Assembly (NCBI GenBank): GCA_948146395.1
Contig: OX411548.1
Span: 38,138,912 to 38,202,911 of the forward strand
Origin: Fragum whitleyi
Taxonomy: Eukaryota; Mollusca; Bivalvia; Cardiida; Cardiidae
Direction of reading: 5' to 3'
DNA: 64,000 nucleotides
Shown here piece by piece: positions 1-11,657 of the stretch (the first letter of the stretch is position 1; each line of letters starts with the position of its first letter). Below the pieces are notes generated by a model. The model worked only from the letters and a program-made list of their open reading frames with translations. It was not told where the DNA came from and ran no database searches. The position numbers were made by a program, and so were the translations under genes.

Positions 1-261
1 TTTGAGACTAAGCGAGTAGTATGAGAATGAAGTTTGTGTAAAAAAGCCAGACAATAGTCTTTATAATGAAGTATCACGGATTTTTTTCTTTCTTTATTCA
101 TTCAAGAAGGGAAAGAAATATTCAATGTCTTATCATTTTTGGCATTTTCAGGACAATTCATAATATCCAAATCGTAAATGAGAATAGAAATTGGCGGTTG
201 ATCATACAACGCACGCAATACTTTTGATTTAAATATCTAGTGTAAAGATACAAAAGACTGG

Positions 262-333
262 TTCCGATGCCGGGAATCGAACCCGGGCCGCCTGGGTGAA
301 AACCAGGAATCCTAACCACTAGACCACATCGGA
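262..333 (-). tRNA. tRNA-Glu (anticodon UUC), copy 1
   Basis: Read on the minus strand, the 72 bases fold as a standard cloverleaf. The acceptor stem is TCCGATG with CATCGGA. The A box is TGGTCTAGTGG. The anticodon stem CCTGG/CCAGG encloses the loop TTTTCAC, giving anticodon TTC. The T arm is CCCGG-TTCGATT-CCCGG-like with B box GGTTCGATTCC. There is no intron, the discriminator base is A, and CCA is not encoded. A TTTT run on the minus strand (252-255) lies a few bases after the 3' end and would serve as the RNA polymerase III terminator. The gene delivers glutamate to GAA/GAG codons. Confidence 0.97.
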
Positions 334-1646
334 TATCTGAGATAAGTGGGTATAATTAAGATTATGTTTATTATTCATACTGATAACGCATAGCAATTCA
401 ACTGCACATATAGTTGACTACAAGACTCTCAAGGGCTTGCTGAAATCTTTCATATTTTCAACTCCATTTTTTCCATAATTTGCATTTTTGGAAAAGGTAA
501 AATGTGTACTCAACTTTACAATAAAATGTTGTTTTGTTTTTACTGTTTCAGACAGTTATTGTGGAAATTGACTTATTTTCTAATACAAGTTCCGATAAGT
601 TTTTAATCGATTACTATGCATCACCAAACCATTACTAGTACTCTTACATTACGTGTCAAGTGATATTTCTCACGTGATCAATGACGCGAACAGAATTGAA
701 AAAAGAAAGACAAATGACGTAATAATTATTCAACCCCAAAAACTCGACAAATAACTCTTAAGTTAACCTTCAATCAACTCAGAGCGCACAGCTTATCAAA
801 ACTTCTGTTGAATTCTAAAATAATTGTATACACTACCTACCCTTTGAAAGAAAAAAAAAGGTATTGGGATTCAAAGGTAGCGTCCAATGAATGATTCTGA
901 CATAGGCGCCGTGACTTGACAGACATTCACAATATAACACTGGATTACAAGTGTACATTGTATATATCCTGTCTATTTTCATCTTAGAATTTAAGAGTGA
1001 TAAACACTGCTTAAATGGGATCTTTTAATTTACTTTATTTGTTTAAGCCTGCTTACATAAACATATATTTTGAACAAACTGACAATAACGGCAGCCCAGT
1101 TTCTAAATTAGAAAGTTGTTTGCATCAAAAACCAACGTAAAGGCATTGTGATTCAAACGAGTTCTTTTGATAAATTTCTGTATCATTGGAGAAGTTTGAA
1201 TATTCAGAAATTCGTAAGAGTTGATTTATGTAATACATGTTTACCTTTACATAAGCAGTTTGAATAAAAAACAAAAATCAACCTTATCTTCAAACAATGT
1301 GCATGTTGCAATGAACAGTCTATACTGTATAAAAAAGATTCTATTTCGATTATGAATTCCACCTGTTTGAAATATTTGCCGTGATTTGAGACTAAGCGAG
1401 TAGTATGAGAATGAAGTTTGTGTAAAAAAGCCAGACAATAGTCTTTATAATGAAGTATCACGGATTTTTTTTCTTTCTTTATTCATTCAAGAAGGGAAAG
1501 AAATATTCAATGTCTTATCATTTTTGGCATTTTCAGGACAATTCATAATATCCAAATCGTAAATGAGAATAGAAATTGGCGGTTGATCATACATCGCACG
1601 CAATACTTTTGATTTAAATATCTAGTGTAAAGATACAAAAGACTGG

Positions 1647-1718
1647 TTCCGATGCCGGGAATCGAACCCGGGCCGCCTGGGTGAAAACCAGGAATCCTAA
1701 CCACTAGACCACATCGGA
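1647..1718 (-). tRNA. tRNA-Glu (anticodon UUC), copy 2
   Basis: The 72 bases are identical to the copy at 262-333, with the same cloverleaf, anticodon TTC, A and B boxes and the minus-strand TTTT stop just past the 3' end. It lies 1385 bases from copy 1 inside the second tandem unit. Flanking differences with no change in the tRNA suggest either very recent duplication or maintained function. Confidence 0.97.
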
Positions 1719-3032
1719 TATCTGAGATAAGTGGGTATAATTAAGATTATGTTTATTATTCATACTGATAACGCATAGCAATTCAACTGCACATATAGTT
1801 GACTACAAGACTCTCAAGGGCTTGCTGAAATCTTTCATATTTTCAACTCCATTTTTTCCATAATTTGCATTTTTGAAAAAGGTAAAATGTGTACTCAACT
1901 TTACAATAAAATGTTGTTTTGTTTTTACTCTTTCAGACAGTTATTGTAGAAATTGAGTTATTTTCTAATACAAGTTCCGATAAGGTTTTATTCGATTACT
2001 ATGCATCACCAAATCATTACTAGTACTCTTACATTACGTGTCAAGTGATATTTCTCACGTGAACAATGACGCGAACAGAATTGAAAAAAGAAAGACAAAT
2101 GACGTAATAATTATTCAACCCCAAAAACTCGACAAATAACTCTTAAGTTAACCTTCATTCAACTCAGAGCGCACAGCTTATCAAAACTTCTGTTGAATTC
2201 TAAAATAATTGTATACACTACCTACCCTTTGAAAGAAAAAAAAGGTATTGGGATTCAAAGGTAGCGTCCAATGAATGACTCTGACATTAGCGCCGTGACT
2301 TGAACAGACATTCACAATATAACACTGGATTACAAGTGTACATTGTATATATCCTGTCTATTTTCATCTTAGAATTTAAGAGTGATAAACACTGCTTAAA
2401 TGGGATCTTTTAATTTACTTTATTTGTTTTACGCCTGCTTATATAAACATATATTTTGAACAAACTGACAATAACGGCAGCCCAGTTTCTAAATTAGAAA
2501 GTTGTTTGCATCAAAAACCAACGTAAAGGCATTGTGATTCAAACGAGTTCTTTTGATAAATTTCTGTATCATTGGAGAAGTTTGAATATTCAGAAATTCG
2601 TAAGAGTTGATTTATGTAATACATGTTTACCTTTAAATAAGCAGTTTGAATAAAAAACAAAAATCAACCTTATCTTCAAACAATGTGCATGTTGCAATGA
2701 ACAGTCTATACTGTATAAAAAAGATTCTATTTCGATTATGAATTCCACCTGTTTGAAATATTTGCCGTGATTTGAGACTAAGCGAGTAGTATGAGAATGA
2801 AGTTTGTGTAAAAAAGCCAGACAATAGTCTTTATAATGAAGTATCACGGATTTTTTTTCTTTCTTTATTCATTCAAGAAGGGAAAGAAATATTCAATGTC
2901 TTATCATTTTTGGCATTTTCAGGACAATTCATAATATCCAAATCGTAAATGAGAATAGAAATTGGCGGTTGATCATACATCGCACGCAATACTTTTGATT
3001 TAAATATCTAGTGTAAAGATACAAAAGACTGG

Positions 3033-3104
3033 TTCCGATGCCGGGAATCGAACCCGGGCCGCCTGGGTGAAAACCAGGAATCCTAACCACTAGACCACAT
3101 CGGA
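3033..3104 (-). tRNA. tRNA-Glu (anticodon UUC), copy 3
   Basis: Identical to the two preceding copies and 1386 bases from copy 2. It sits in the last, partial repeat unit, which ends about 180 bases further right. The 5' flank of this gene (higher coordinates) keeps only the first part of the unit, so if distal upstream sequence matters for expression this copy could behave differently. Confidence 0.97.
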
Positions 3105-3379
3105 TATCTGAGATAAGTGGGTATAATTAAGATTATGTTTATTATTCATACTGATAACGCATAGCAATTCAACTGCACATGTAGTTGACTACAAGACTCT
3201 TGAGGGCCTGCTGAAATCTTTCATATTTTCAACTCCATTTTTTCCATAATTTGCATTTTTGAAAAAGGTAAAATGTGTACCCAACTTTTTAATGAACTGT
3301 TAATTAGTTCTTTTTGTTAGTAATTGTAGAAATTGACTGATGATTTCAGTACAAGCAGTATAATTTGGGTATATTTAAT

Positions 3380-3530
3380 ATTTCTTACTCTTAACGCATT
3401 GCAAGTCACCAGCATATATGCATGATAAATCGACTTTCGTGTTTCTACCGAAACCTTCATAATTGTTTTACTTACTCAAATTTAACTTAATTTACAATTT
3501 TAATAAGGTAAACTGTGTACCCGACTTTAC
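3380..3530. repeat. Degenerate extra fragment of the 1.385-kb unit
   Basis: After the third unit ends, weak similarity to the spacer just beyond the tRNA resumes. It follows the order TAACGCATTGCAA, a GCATATATGCAT segment, a CCTTCATAATTG segment, then AAGGTAAACTGTGTACCC. These correspond to motifs in the same order in the good units (TAACGCATAGCAA ... AAGGTAAAATGTGTAC). Probably an older, decayed copy; judged by eye. Confidence 0.4.
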
Positions 3531-4241
3531 TTGCATTGAAACACTGGTTTTTATTATAATTTTACACACTGTTGAAAAAATACCAACAGCGAAAAAGTTC
3601 TTAATTCTTGAGCGACTGCGCCGGAGAATCATTGCTGATATTGTATACAATGCCAAGAATGTCCAATTTCGGGTTACACAATCGCGTTTTAAATATCAAA
3701 AAAGGGTGGCTGCGTAACAAATTCAAGAAGAGAAATAGATCACCTTGTGAAAGATGCAGCAAATCAAAACGAGTGAGTCCCTTTTATGTTTTAATCCATT
3801 GAAGGGTCATTAACACCGGTCAAGTGAAATCCCCGTTAATTGGCCGGATCATCCAGCAGGCGTGCTCAATACATTGGTCATCAAGAAATCAGATGACCAT
3901 CGTAATACGACCATGTAATTTTCAATTTTACACCATCCTGGTTTTCTTTGGAAACAGTCGAAATCCGTTCTCGATAGATCCCATATGGGCCCGGAGCAAG
4001 TTCTTTGATTTTTCTAGTTCTCTGTGTTAGCTCAAATCCCCTAAAACAAAATACGCTAGGTCGAAGCTGCATCGTATCTAAAAGAAACACTCAAGAATCC
4101 ATTGGCAAAGTAAGAAAATACATAAACTGTATGAATTAGTCTAAAATGCGTGTGCTTTGCCCCTAGCAATTTGGACTTGTCTTAAATCTGTCGTCTAGAA
4201 AGTCACAAAGACTTCAAATCGAACGACAAAGATCACACAAT
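3531..4241. other. Non-coding stretch, nothing recognised
   Basis: A+T-rich sequence with only short reading frames that lack start context, splice sites or protein-like composition. No repeat family recognised. Confidence 0.6.
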
Positions 4242-4400
4242 AAAGGTAGTGGACCCATAATAGTTCCGCAACGTTTAGAAGTCACGGACTTAAACCGAGT
4301 GTTAAATGAGGTTTCCTAATGATTTCATTAGGAGACCTCGGTCAACATTGTGACCAAGAGCTCAAAATTTTGTGAAATTATTATGGTTCCACTACTTTAA
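4242..4400. mobile_element. Palindromic foldback element (TAAGGTAGTGGACCC family), copy 1
   Basis: Begins AAAGGTAGTGGACCCATAAT and ends with the inverse, ATTATGGTTCCACTACTTTAA. The middle pairs GAGGTTTCCTAATGA with TCATTAGGAGACCTC, so almost the whole 155 bases can fold into one hairpin. Four other copies occur at 15263, 28298, 31801 and 44996. This copy is more diverged than the others. Confidence 0.8.
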
Positions 4401-4625
4401 CCCTTTGCTGTTTAATCCCTGTTTTTTACGTGCCTGTGATTTTATGATTGAGAAAACATTGTGAAAAAAGAAGAAATTGCTTCTGACAAGCAATTTCTTC
4501 TTTTACCACACTATTGTCTACCCTACTGAATGGGTTTTTTTCAACTTAAATCCACTTTAAATTTACGTCTGCAAAATCTTTGAATTTGGACAGGTCCAAA
4601 ATTTTGTAAAACAGGAAAGGGTTAA
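4397..4625 (+). mobile_element. piggyBac-like MITE (TTAA-flanked), copy 1
   Basis: A 229-base element bounded by TTAA on both sides, starting CCCTTTGCTGTTTAATCCC and ending AAACAGGAAAGGG. The centre is a hairpin of GAAGAAATTGCTT with AAGCAATTTCTTC. TTAA duplication and CCCT...AGGG ends are the known signature of piggyBac-superfamily transposons; the element has no coding capacity and would need a transposase in trans. Its left TTAA is also the last four bases of the palindromic element before it. Confidence 0.88.
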
Positions 4626-5104
4626 ATTCCGCTCCCACGTGCAAAGCGTACTACACCTTTCAGACGGTCGCAAACATTTAATTGCCCAATGCAAACAGGG
4701 ACGGTTTCATATCATATTTATTTTACTTTAATATAATATTTAAGCGAAATATATGTATGTATCAGTCAATCATAATCAAGAATTCCTAATTTACAATAAC
4801 AATGGAATGAACTCTGTCATGCTTTGATTTCTCTGTTCTTTTAGTATTTCACTTTGAAGAACAATCGCAGTTCCTTCGTCCTTGAAATCATTCATCCCAT
4901 CTTGTCTGTCAAATGTAATAAATTACTAACATCCTTAATCTTCAGTACACATTCAAAAAAAATCTGTTTGACACCACTTGTGAAGTGCTAGATTATCCGA
5001 TTACATCTTGAACGTCAACGACGTGTTTGTTACGTCATTCGACCGTTAAATGAGCCCGTTATTGGGGCACACTGAAAACATTTGTCGATCCCTGAAAAAG
5101 GTAC
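4626..5104. other. Non-coding stretch, nothing recognised
   Basis: No gene, RNA or known repeat seen; A+T-rich with scattered simple runs. Confidence 0.55.
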
Positions 5105-5700
5105 AGTTAGTAGCATCGTGAAATTGACAGGTTAAATTATTTTGAGATGATTTTGGAATTAAATTGTATGAGTGTGTTGTGCGAGTTGTGAGTGAAAATA
5201 AAGTGAGGTAATCCAAAGTCGCTAATTTTGTTCAATATAAACAAAATTAGCAATACTAATTAACCGCCCCCCTTTATAAAAATATGCGTACTTTTCTGTT
5301 TGTGTGTCTTCATGGACCAATCAGACGCTTTAAATTCCACACCAGCCAATAGAATCGTAGAATTTTTTGGTCGATTTAAATTAATATTGATCGTCTTGAA
5401 AGATTTGATTTCGAAATGTTTCCTTGTGATAACGGAGCGATTTTGATCGACTAGAGTGAGTGTTTGTAATGAATGAATGAATAAATAAAAGAAATGAATG
5501 AATGAATGAGTGAGTGTTTGGAAGGAATGAATAAATGAATGAATGAGTGTTTGGTATGAATAAATGAATGATTGTTTGGAATGAATGAATGAATGATTGT
5601 TTGGAATGAATGAATGAATGAATGAATGAATGAATGAATGAAGTGCTGAGTGAATGATTCAGAATGATTTTGACCTGAATGAGTGTCGATTTCACCAAGT
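5105..5700. mobile_element. Foldback element (AGCATCGTGAAATTGAC ends), copy 1
   Basis: Starts TTAGTAGCATCGTGAAATTG and ends with the partial inverse near 5680 (GTCGATTTCACC). The middle carries GACCAATCAGACGCTTTAAA and CCAGCCAATAGAATCGTAGAA, found again at 50340-50400 and, inverted, near 41555. Its right half is expanded by a (TGAA)n microsatellite. No coding capacity. Confidence 0.75.
5464..5642. repeat. Imperfect (GAAT)n microsatellite
   Basis: Runs of GAATGAATGAAT broken by GAGTGTTTGGAATGA. The related copy at 50460-50500 has only a few such units, so the array probably expanded inside the foldback element. The minus-strand frames read from it (Phe-Ile-His-Ser repeats) are translated microsatellite. 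Confidence 0.9.
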
Positions 5701-6695
5701 ACAGGAAGAAATCCATATGAAGAGAGTATAAAGTATCGAAACAAATCAAATATGAATTATTTATGGATTTTGTATTTTATATCTTAAAGTTAGTGCAAAG
5801 CCATAATATAACTCATACATTTATATGCACTTACAGTTGTTTGCGGTAATATATACTGGAACGAAATAGAATAAATCAAGTTTGATCTGTAGTGATAATC
5901 TTTAATTCTCCATAGCATCGAGTTACGTATTAAAAGCTCCTTCTTTCTTCGGAAAATCTGACTGTATATATATTTTTCTTCCTTTCAACATACATATAAC
6001 CTACCAATAAGTTATGTAGTGTCCAGAAAATGGTTTCATCCACTCAGCCCCCCCCCCCCCCCAAAAAAAAAAAATATAAAGAAATCAAATAAAGGGAGAG
6101 AATTTCTACCATCTGTCTGTCAATGTAATTGAAAGTTAAATGATTTGTCGAGTGTCGTCATCATTTAAACTTGAATGATCAACAAACCGTTCAACCAAAT
6201 GTGAAAATACCTTCAGAAGTCATACAGGCGGAACTTATGCGTAAAATGTATTCCCAGAACTAAATAAGGAGAATCGCCTAGTTTTTTTTGGCTTTTTTTT
6301 TTTAGTTTTTTTATTGACAACTTTTTTCAACATAATCAGACTTTTTACGTCTATCGCGATGAAAGCTTGGGAAAGTATTGTGGAACATAAGAACTTGCTA
6401 AAAACAAGCAAAAGTGTTACTTTGTGTATTTCGACAATGACTGGCGCTTATAAAAGAATTAATGAGCTTAAATTACACGAAATAGACATATATATATAAC
6501 ACCGTCCAATTTAGATAAATAATATCACGCTGTAATCAGATTTCAAAAAGCCAAAATATCGCGAAGTTATCATGCAAAGATTAATTAAAATTATATATCA
6601 ATTTTGAGAATCTGCAAGCTACAATTTCTCATTAAAATTCAAACGTAATGCAATTATTCAATCTTATTATATGCTCCTTAGTTTATCGCATCAAT
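5701..6695. other. Non-coding stretch with a C12-A12 tract
   Basis: A run of 12-13 C followed by about 12 A lies at 6049-6074. The rest is A+T-rich with no supported gene or recognised repeat. Confidence 0.55.
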
Positions 6696-6949
6696 CCAGG
6701 CCTTTCGTGTGTGTGTGTATTTCCGTTTATTTATCGTCGTTACCGTAGCACATGCCCATATGAGCGACTCCCACAGAAGACGGTTAGTTGTTACGAGGAT
6801 AGTGCAAGGATATATGACGAAACTACTACTGAGATCCGCCATGGTTCTTTAACGTGCTCGGCGTAAAGCACCGTCTCACGGAGCCTCCGTTTAACGTCTC
6901 ATCCGAAAGACAATTAGTTTTGTTAGTGTACCAGCCCGGCCTTTCGTAC
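6696..6949. repeat. Candidate dispersed insertion between near-matching direct repeats
   Basis: CCAGGCCTTTCGT near 6697 and CCCGGCCTTTCGT near 6937 flank about 230 bases that are less A+T-rich than the surroundings and contain GGTTCTTTAACGTGCTCGG and TTAACGTCTCATCCG. The flanking pair could be a target-site duplication of 12-13 bases, suggesting a retroelement. I do not recognise the family with certainty. Confidence 0.3.
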
Positions 6950-8159
6950 TGTTCTTATGTCTTTTATATGGTCTATATGCCGCAATTAGATCAAGGAATA
7001 TCAGAAACGGATATTTTTGAAAAGAAAGTAATTCTGCTTTATCAAAATTATTGTAAAGATTCTGTTTTCTCGGATGAACTGTCACAAATTAGATTTTTTT
7101 TTCTGGCATGATAATAACAACAACAACAATAATTTTAATGATAATAACATTTATAATCATTATAATGATATAAATAATTTGTGTAATAATGATGACATAG
7201 TACCGCTTCGGTTTGCCCAGAATATCAACCAAACGCAAAATTACAGAAAATTTATATGCAATTGAGCAAATTTCATGCGCAATTGTTAAATCCAGTATAA
7301 TTAAAAAGCTACAGAACATTGAAATATTTGGAATAGAATAGAAATAGAGAGTACACATTTCGTATTTTTCTATTATGGATTATCACAATTTTCAATGGCT
7401 TATTACAATAGGGTAAAACAGAGCTTATTGTTGCAAGTCGGGTTGATTTTGGTTATGTAAACACAGTTTATTCTCCGGATTCTTATGTAGCACTTGTTGA
7501 CCGTGAACATTAAAGCGTTGTAAGTGCAACTAGCGCATTAAAATAAACTTTGATCACAATGTTAGCTATTGAAATTAAATCCTTAAAAAGAAAAGGGAAA
7601 TGGAATACGTTCAAGTCTCTCATTAACAATAACGTTCGTCTTGTCTGCACTTTGCTTAGACCAATGAACAGCCGAAGTTGAATAAATCACTAAGCGAAAA
7701 TAACTTTAATTCAACTTTGTCGTAAGAACATGTCAGACATAAAATATCTATACCTTTATTTTGAATAATGTATTGACCTATTCATAGATAGAAAAGCATT
7801 TGCAGAATGTCAAATGCCTTTCTGCATTTTCATGTTTTGTTTTGTGTTTAGTGTTGAAAAAGAAATTATAATATGACCGACGTCGCCGGAGTGAAATAAT
7901 CCCGTTGAATATTTTTAATATTACACGCGTGTTATTGCAATAGTGGAATAACTATGCAAATGAGCTCAGAGCGAATAGCAACGCTATATTGTAACCACGA
8001 AAATGACATCATAATGTTTTGTTTTGTGACGCCATTTTGAAACGGCGTTATAAGTTTCGCGGAAAATTGAAACGTTGAATTTCAAGAATATTGACGATTT
8101 TTCGCTGAAATTCGGGTCATTTTATAAACAGAATATAAAATTTGTGCTCATAAATTACA
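6950..8159. other. Non-coding A+T-rich stretch
   Basis: Includes a degenerate AAT/ATA-rich tract at 7110-7200. From about 7870 the sequence resembles the left side of an inverted-repeat element whose centre is the hairpin at 8160-8247, but I could not define outer ends. Confidence 0.5.
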
Positions 8160-8247
8160 GAATTTATTAAACTCGTCATCTAAAACAGATAAAAACTCGG
8201 CGCAGCCTCGTTTTTATCTGTTTATAGATGACTCGTTTAATAAATTC
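8160..8247. repeat. Long hairpin (about 38-base arms)
   Basis: GAATTTATTAAACTCGTCAT at the left pairs with ATGACTCGTTTAATAAATTC at the right, and ACAGATAAAAAC with GTTTTTATCTGT, around a short G+C-rich loop. Only a few mismatches. Probably the centre of a foldback element. Confidence 0.85.
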
Positions 8248-10447
8248 AGTATTCAATGACCACTCATTCAATATCCTTTATTTCCACACTGCTTTATGCG
8301 CAGTTGGGAAAAGCGGGAGAAGCCCCCGAGAAGTAAGGAAAGAATCGTCCTTGGTGTACCAAATCCGAACTTCATTTATCTACCGACAAAACACGCCATC
8401 ATAAAAAAAGATCAATCAAACATTTAACCGACCCAGTAATGATCAACAGGGTACAATATCAAGGGCGTAACTACCATTACGTATATTACGCAAGTGCGTA
8501 ATGGTAATTAATCCTTATTTTGAAAAATGTCGTTGATGAATGGTCATATCATCGAAATTACAGTTGCGATGTTTTGATAATTTACCAACGCTCAAATCAT
8601 AGAAAAGAGAAGCGAACGGAGGACATTCATCTTTTGTCACAGTCCACATATCACCTTTATCCTATATACTCTAAGTTAGTCGCTTTCTGAGTGCGTATAA
8701 ATTTCATATCCTAGTAACGCCTATGAATATTGCTCAATAAAAAACTAATCTTCAATCAGAAAACATGCTTTATATTTCTACCCTGAACAAACTGCGTTGT
8801 CGGTCCCCTCATATGTAATAACAGAGACATATATATATTCTATGTCTCTGGTAATAATTAAAAACACGTAGACATACAATTTCCAAATCCCGCCAAAATC
8901 AAGGAACAGAAATAAAATACAAAGATTCTAATTAATTAGTTATTTACAGGAAATATGGAGTATTCACGTTCAAAACATGCCAATTTCATCTCTTTCTCTC
9001 CTCATTGCGCTAATTTGATCGTGGGGCCTCTCAGACTCGCTACTGTATTCTTTTCACGGAGTAGTTAAGTGAATTGTTGTTCAATTTATCCCAATAGTTG
9101 TGCTTAGGGCGAGCAATAAATAAAATTACCGACAAATATTGTCCCGTAAATGAGAAAATATTAGTGGAATTGATAAGGTGACCGAATCTGCCGTTTTCTT
9201 TCAGCATCCGAGACTTCGGACGTATTGAAAGTGCTTGGTAATTTGAGAAACTAAGCAATTTTAATCCATTTTTATTAGTATTTTTCGAAAATCCAAGTTG
9301 TGGGTATTCAAAGTCATCGTCTCTTTGAGACGATTACTTTTGAGAACCCGCAAAATGGAGTTTTGCACAATAGTTTCGACGGTATTTCTTATTCTCTAAT
9401 GTTATCTGCAGCCCGCGCTATATAGCTAATTGGGGACATCTTCACTTGACGATCTCGAGGGCCTAGACTTCGGGGCACGGTTTGACATCATCAAGTTAAC
9501 TCATTTGAATAAAAGTAATTACTGGTTTAACGTTCAAGGGGGCAGTCTGTTTTCGAGAGGCGGGTAATTCGAAACTAACGCGCCTGACTTTTTTGGTTTT
9601 AAGTTGAACATGTAGACTGGCATCCTACCCATGTACCCGAAGACGAACGAACCGAATCCAAGCTTCTTCTTTTTTTCTTTTCTTTTTGTTAGTATTAGAT
9701 TTTTTTTTAAAAAAAGCAACTTTGGGTAAATTATTTTAAACATTTTTACAGCAAATGAAAGTAGACGACGATTAAGTCATTCGACATGGTCCCAGAAGTA
9801 CGCTTTCTTAATTTGGACGAAAATTCCAATAAAGCTTATAATCAAAAGTATTTCTAGTCTATGGAAATATTCATTGAATTAAAGGATTTAAGAATGTTGG
9901 GGAATAAAAGAATTCATTGAGGTAAAAGCATTGAGAAATAGAATAAAAAGGATAAAACTTGCCGCACTTATGTACGGACCCGCTTTGCACGTTGTTCCTT
10001 TTTAATTTCTAGTACATGTAAATGTAATTAAAGACAGCCTTTCTATAAACAGTCTTATGGTGTTTTTGTTCCATACTTTCATAAAACAAACGCAATATTC
10101 TTCTTATATCCTTTTAAAAAGATTTTCTAAACAGGAAAGGCTTTCGGCCACTTGTTTTAATTAGTCAAATTTAACAATTCATAAATAAACAATTTTCTTA
10201 TCTTCAAATCGGTTATGTAAATAATATTCATAACTGCATATAAAACTTAACTTCTTAAAGTGTCGGTAATCCGCCAAATTGGGTCGGATTAGCCTTAGCC
10301 AAAGCACTATTATTTGTTTGAAAGAGAAGTGTAAGCCGACGTTTATTTTTAACGAAATCTATAGAACAGTTTGAAAATATATTCCTTACGTAAATCGGTT
10401 ATAATCCATTGCAAATGGTAAAATATTCTGATCTCAACTAAACAAAT
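8248..10447. other. Non-coding stretch, about 2.2 kb
   Basis: Two small hairpins are visible: ACCATTACG/CGTAATGGT near 8471-8505, and CAGAGACATA/TATGTCTCTG near 8821-8851. A third, TCGTCTC-TTT-GAGACGA, lies near 9319. No reading frame has protein-like features; the minus-strand frame at 9534-9743 is low complexity. Confidence 0.5.
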
Positions 10448-11112
10448 ACGAAGTCATTTTCAGGAAATTCGACTTCTAGTGGTACTTTTGTCAATACGCT
10501 TGAAGAAAAGCAAATTCCTAAAGTGCTTTACGATCTACTATATAGATGTATTAGGCACCAAAATTTGATGACAAAACGCAGTGCTTTCCGGTGCCTTTTT
10601 TTTTTTTTTTTTTTCAAATTATAAGATCTCTGATTTTATTTACCGAACGTCATCTTTAACGGGAACGTTATTGCTTGTGACGTCATATAAACCGACGTGC
10701 AACGCACTCTTTTTTTTCCGAGGTCTATTCCGTAGAATTACCTTGGGTTCCCGGGAACATAGGTTGGACTTTTGTGTAAACTGAAAAGTCAACTTGGGAC
10801 CCTCGGCGATTCTTCGGAATAGACATCGGGAATAATACGGGCGCAGCCATGAAAGTGCGTCATTTCGCACGTGGGTTTATATGACGTCACAAAAAACAAC
10901 GATCTCGCTAAGGATGACAATGCGTAAATAACAAAAAACAACGTAAGAGTGAAAGAGGGCATATTATAATTTGATAACAAAACGCAGTGTTTTGTCATCA
11001 AATAATAATATGCCCAAAAGATCTCCACGGACGGACAATCGGAAAGAATTAACAAAATGTGATTTTCTTCAAGCGTATTAAAATACCGAAGTACCACCAG
11101 AAACCGAATTAC

Positions 11113-11143
<31 letters not shown>

Positions 11144-11185
11144 AGAAAAATACCCAAAATTACTACACTTACGTCCGAGGTACAT
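10448..11185. mobile_element. Foldback element with long arms (GACGTCATATAAACC family), copy 1
   Basis: The left arm reads AATTCGACTTCTAGTGGTAC ... AACGCAGTG ... TGTGACGTCATATAAACC ... TCTATTCCG; the right arm gives the inverse set, CGGAATAGAC, GGTTTATATGACGTCAC, AACGCAGTG/CACTGCG hairpin, GTACCACCAGAAACCGAATT. The centre is near 10790. The arms carry poly-T and poly-C/A expansions (10597-10614 and 11111-11144). Related single arms occur at 11658, 15844 and 59160. No coding capacity. Confidence 0.7.
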
Positions 11186-11657
11186 GCCAAGCAACCAAGT
11201 CCAAATTCAAAGTAATGAAAAAAATAATCATTTTTTGAAACCTATCTGTCTTAAATCGATTTTAAAATGATTTTAGAACGCAATAAAAGTAATTGAGAGT
11301 GAAAAAAGTCATATCTCAACAGTTTTTGCGTCTTCGAAATCTAATTCTGCCATTCTGCTATTGTGCTGGCAGAATGAAGTTGGCAGAATGGCAGAATAGC
11401 AGAATGAATAATCGAATGTCAGAATTCGATCAATTTGTGCATGAAATAACTTGATTTGTTGTTTTAACGTATTTTCAACGATTTTCCCGCAAAAAATTCT
11501 GATATAATGGTTGGGCTGCGGCGAGAAACGTCGGAGCTACAGCGATTCGCGCTGGAGTCGCGCCTCGACGCGATCGAGCCGTGAATTTAGCGGCGGAGCG
11601 AATACAGCTCGGCTCCAGTTTACAGAAAAGTCCGAGGGATGCTCCGAATGTTGGAAA
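11186..11657. other. Spacer between inverted arms, with a short G+C-rich island
   Basis: Contains an imperfect CAGAATG/CAGAATAG repeat at 11351-11425 and a locally G+C- and CpG-rich block at about 11510-11620, unlike the surrounding A+T-rich DNA. No reading frame or RNA recognised. Confidence 0.6.

Larger units (their letters stand above)
1..3286. repeat. Tandem 1.385-kb repeat, about 2.4 units, each with a tRNA-Glu gene
   Basis: The sequence from base 1 recurs at 1385 and again at 2771. The units differ by scattered substitutions and one- or two-base indels, such as A-run and T-run lengths. Clear identity with the third unit stops near 3286, just after the AAAATGTGTAC motif. The first unit begins at the window edge, so the array probably continues upstream. 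Apart from the tRNA gene, each unit holds only A+T-rich spacer; the short reading frames near 1204-1461 and 2590-2847 are the same spacer read twice and are not credible genes. Confidence 0.96.

Noticed and set aside
5381..5749. 122-codon minus-strand frame with Phe-Ile-His-Ser repeats
   Set aside because: Translation of the GAAT microsatellite inside a foldback element.
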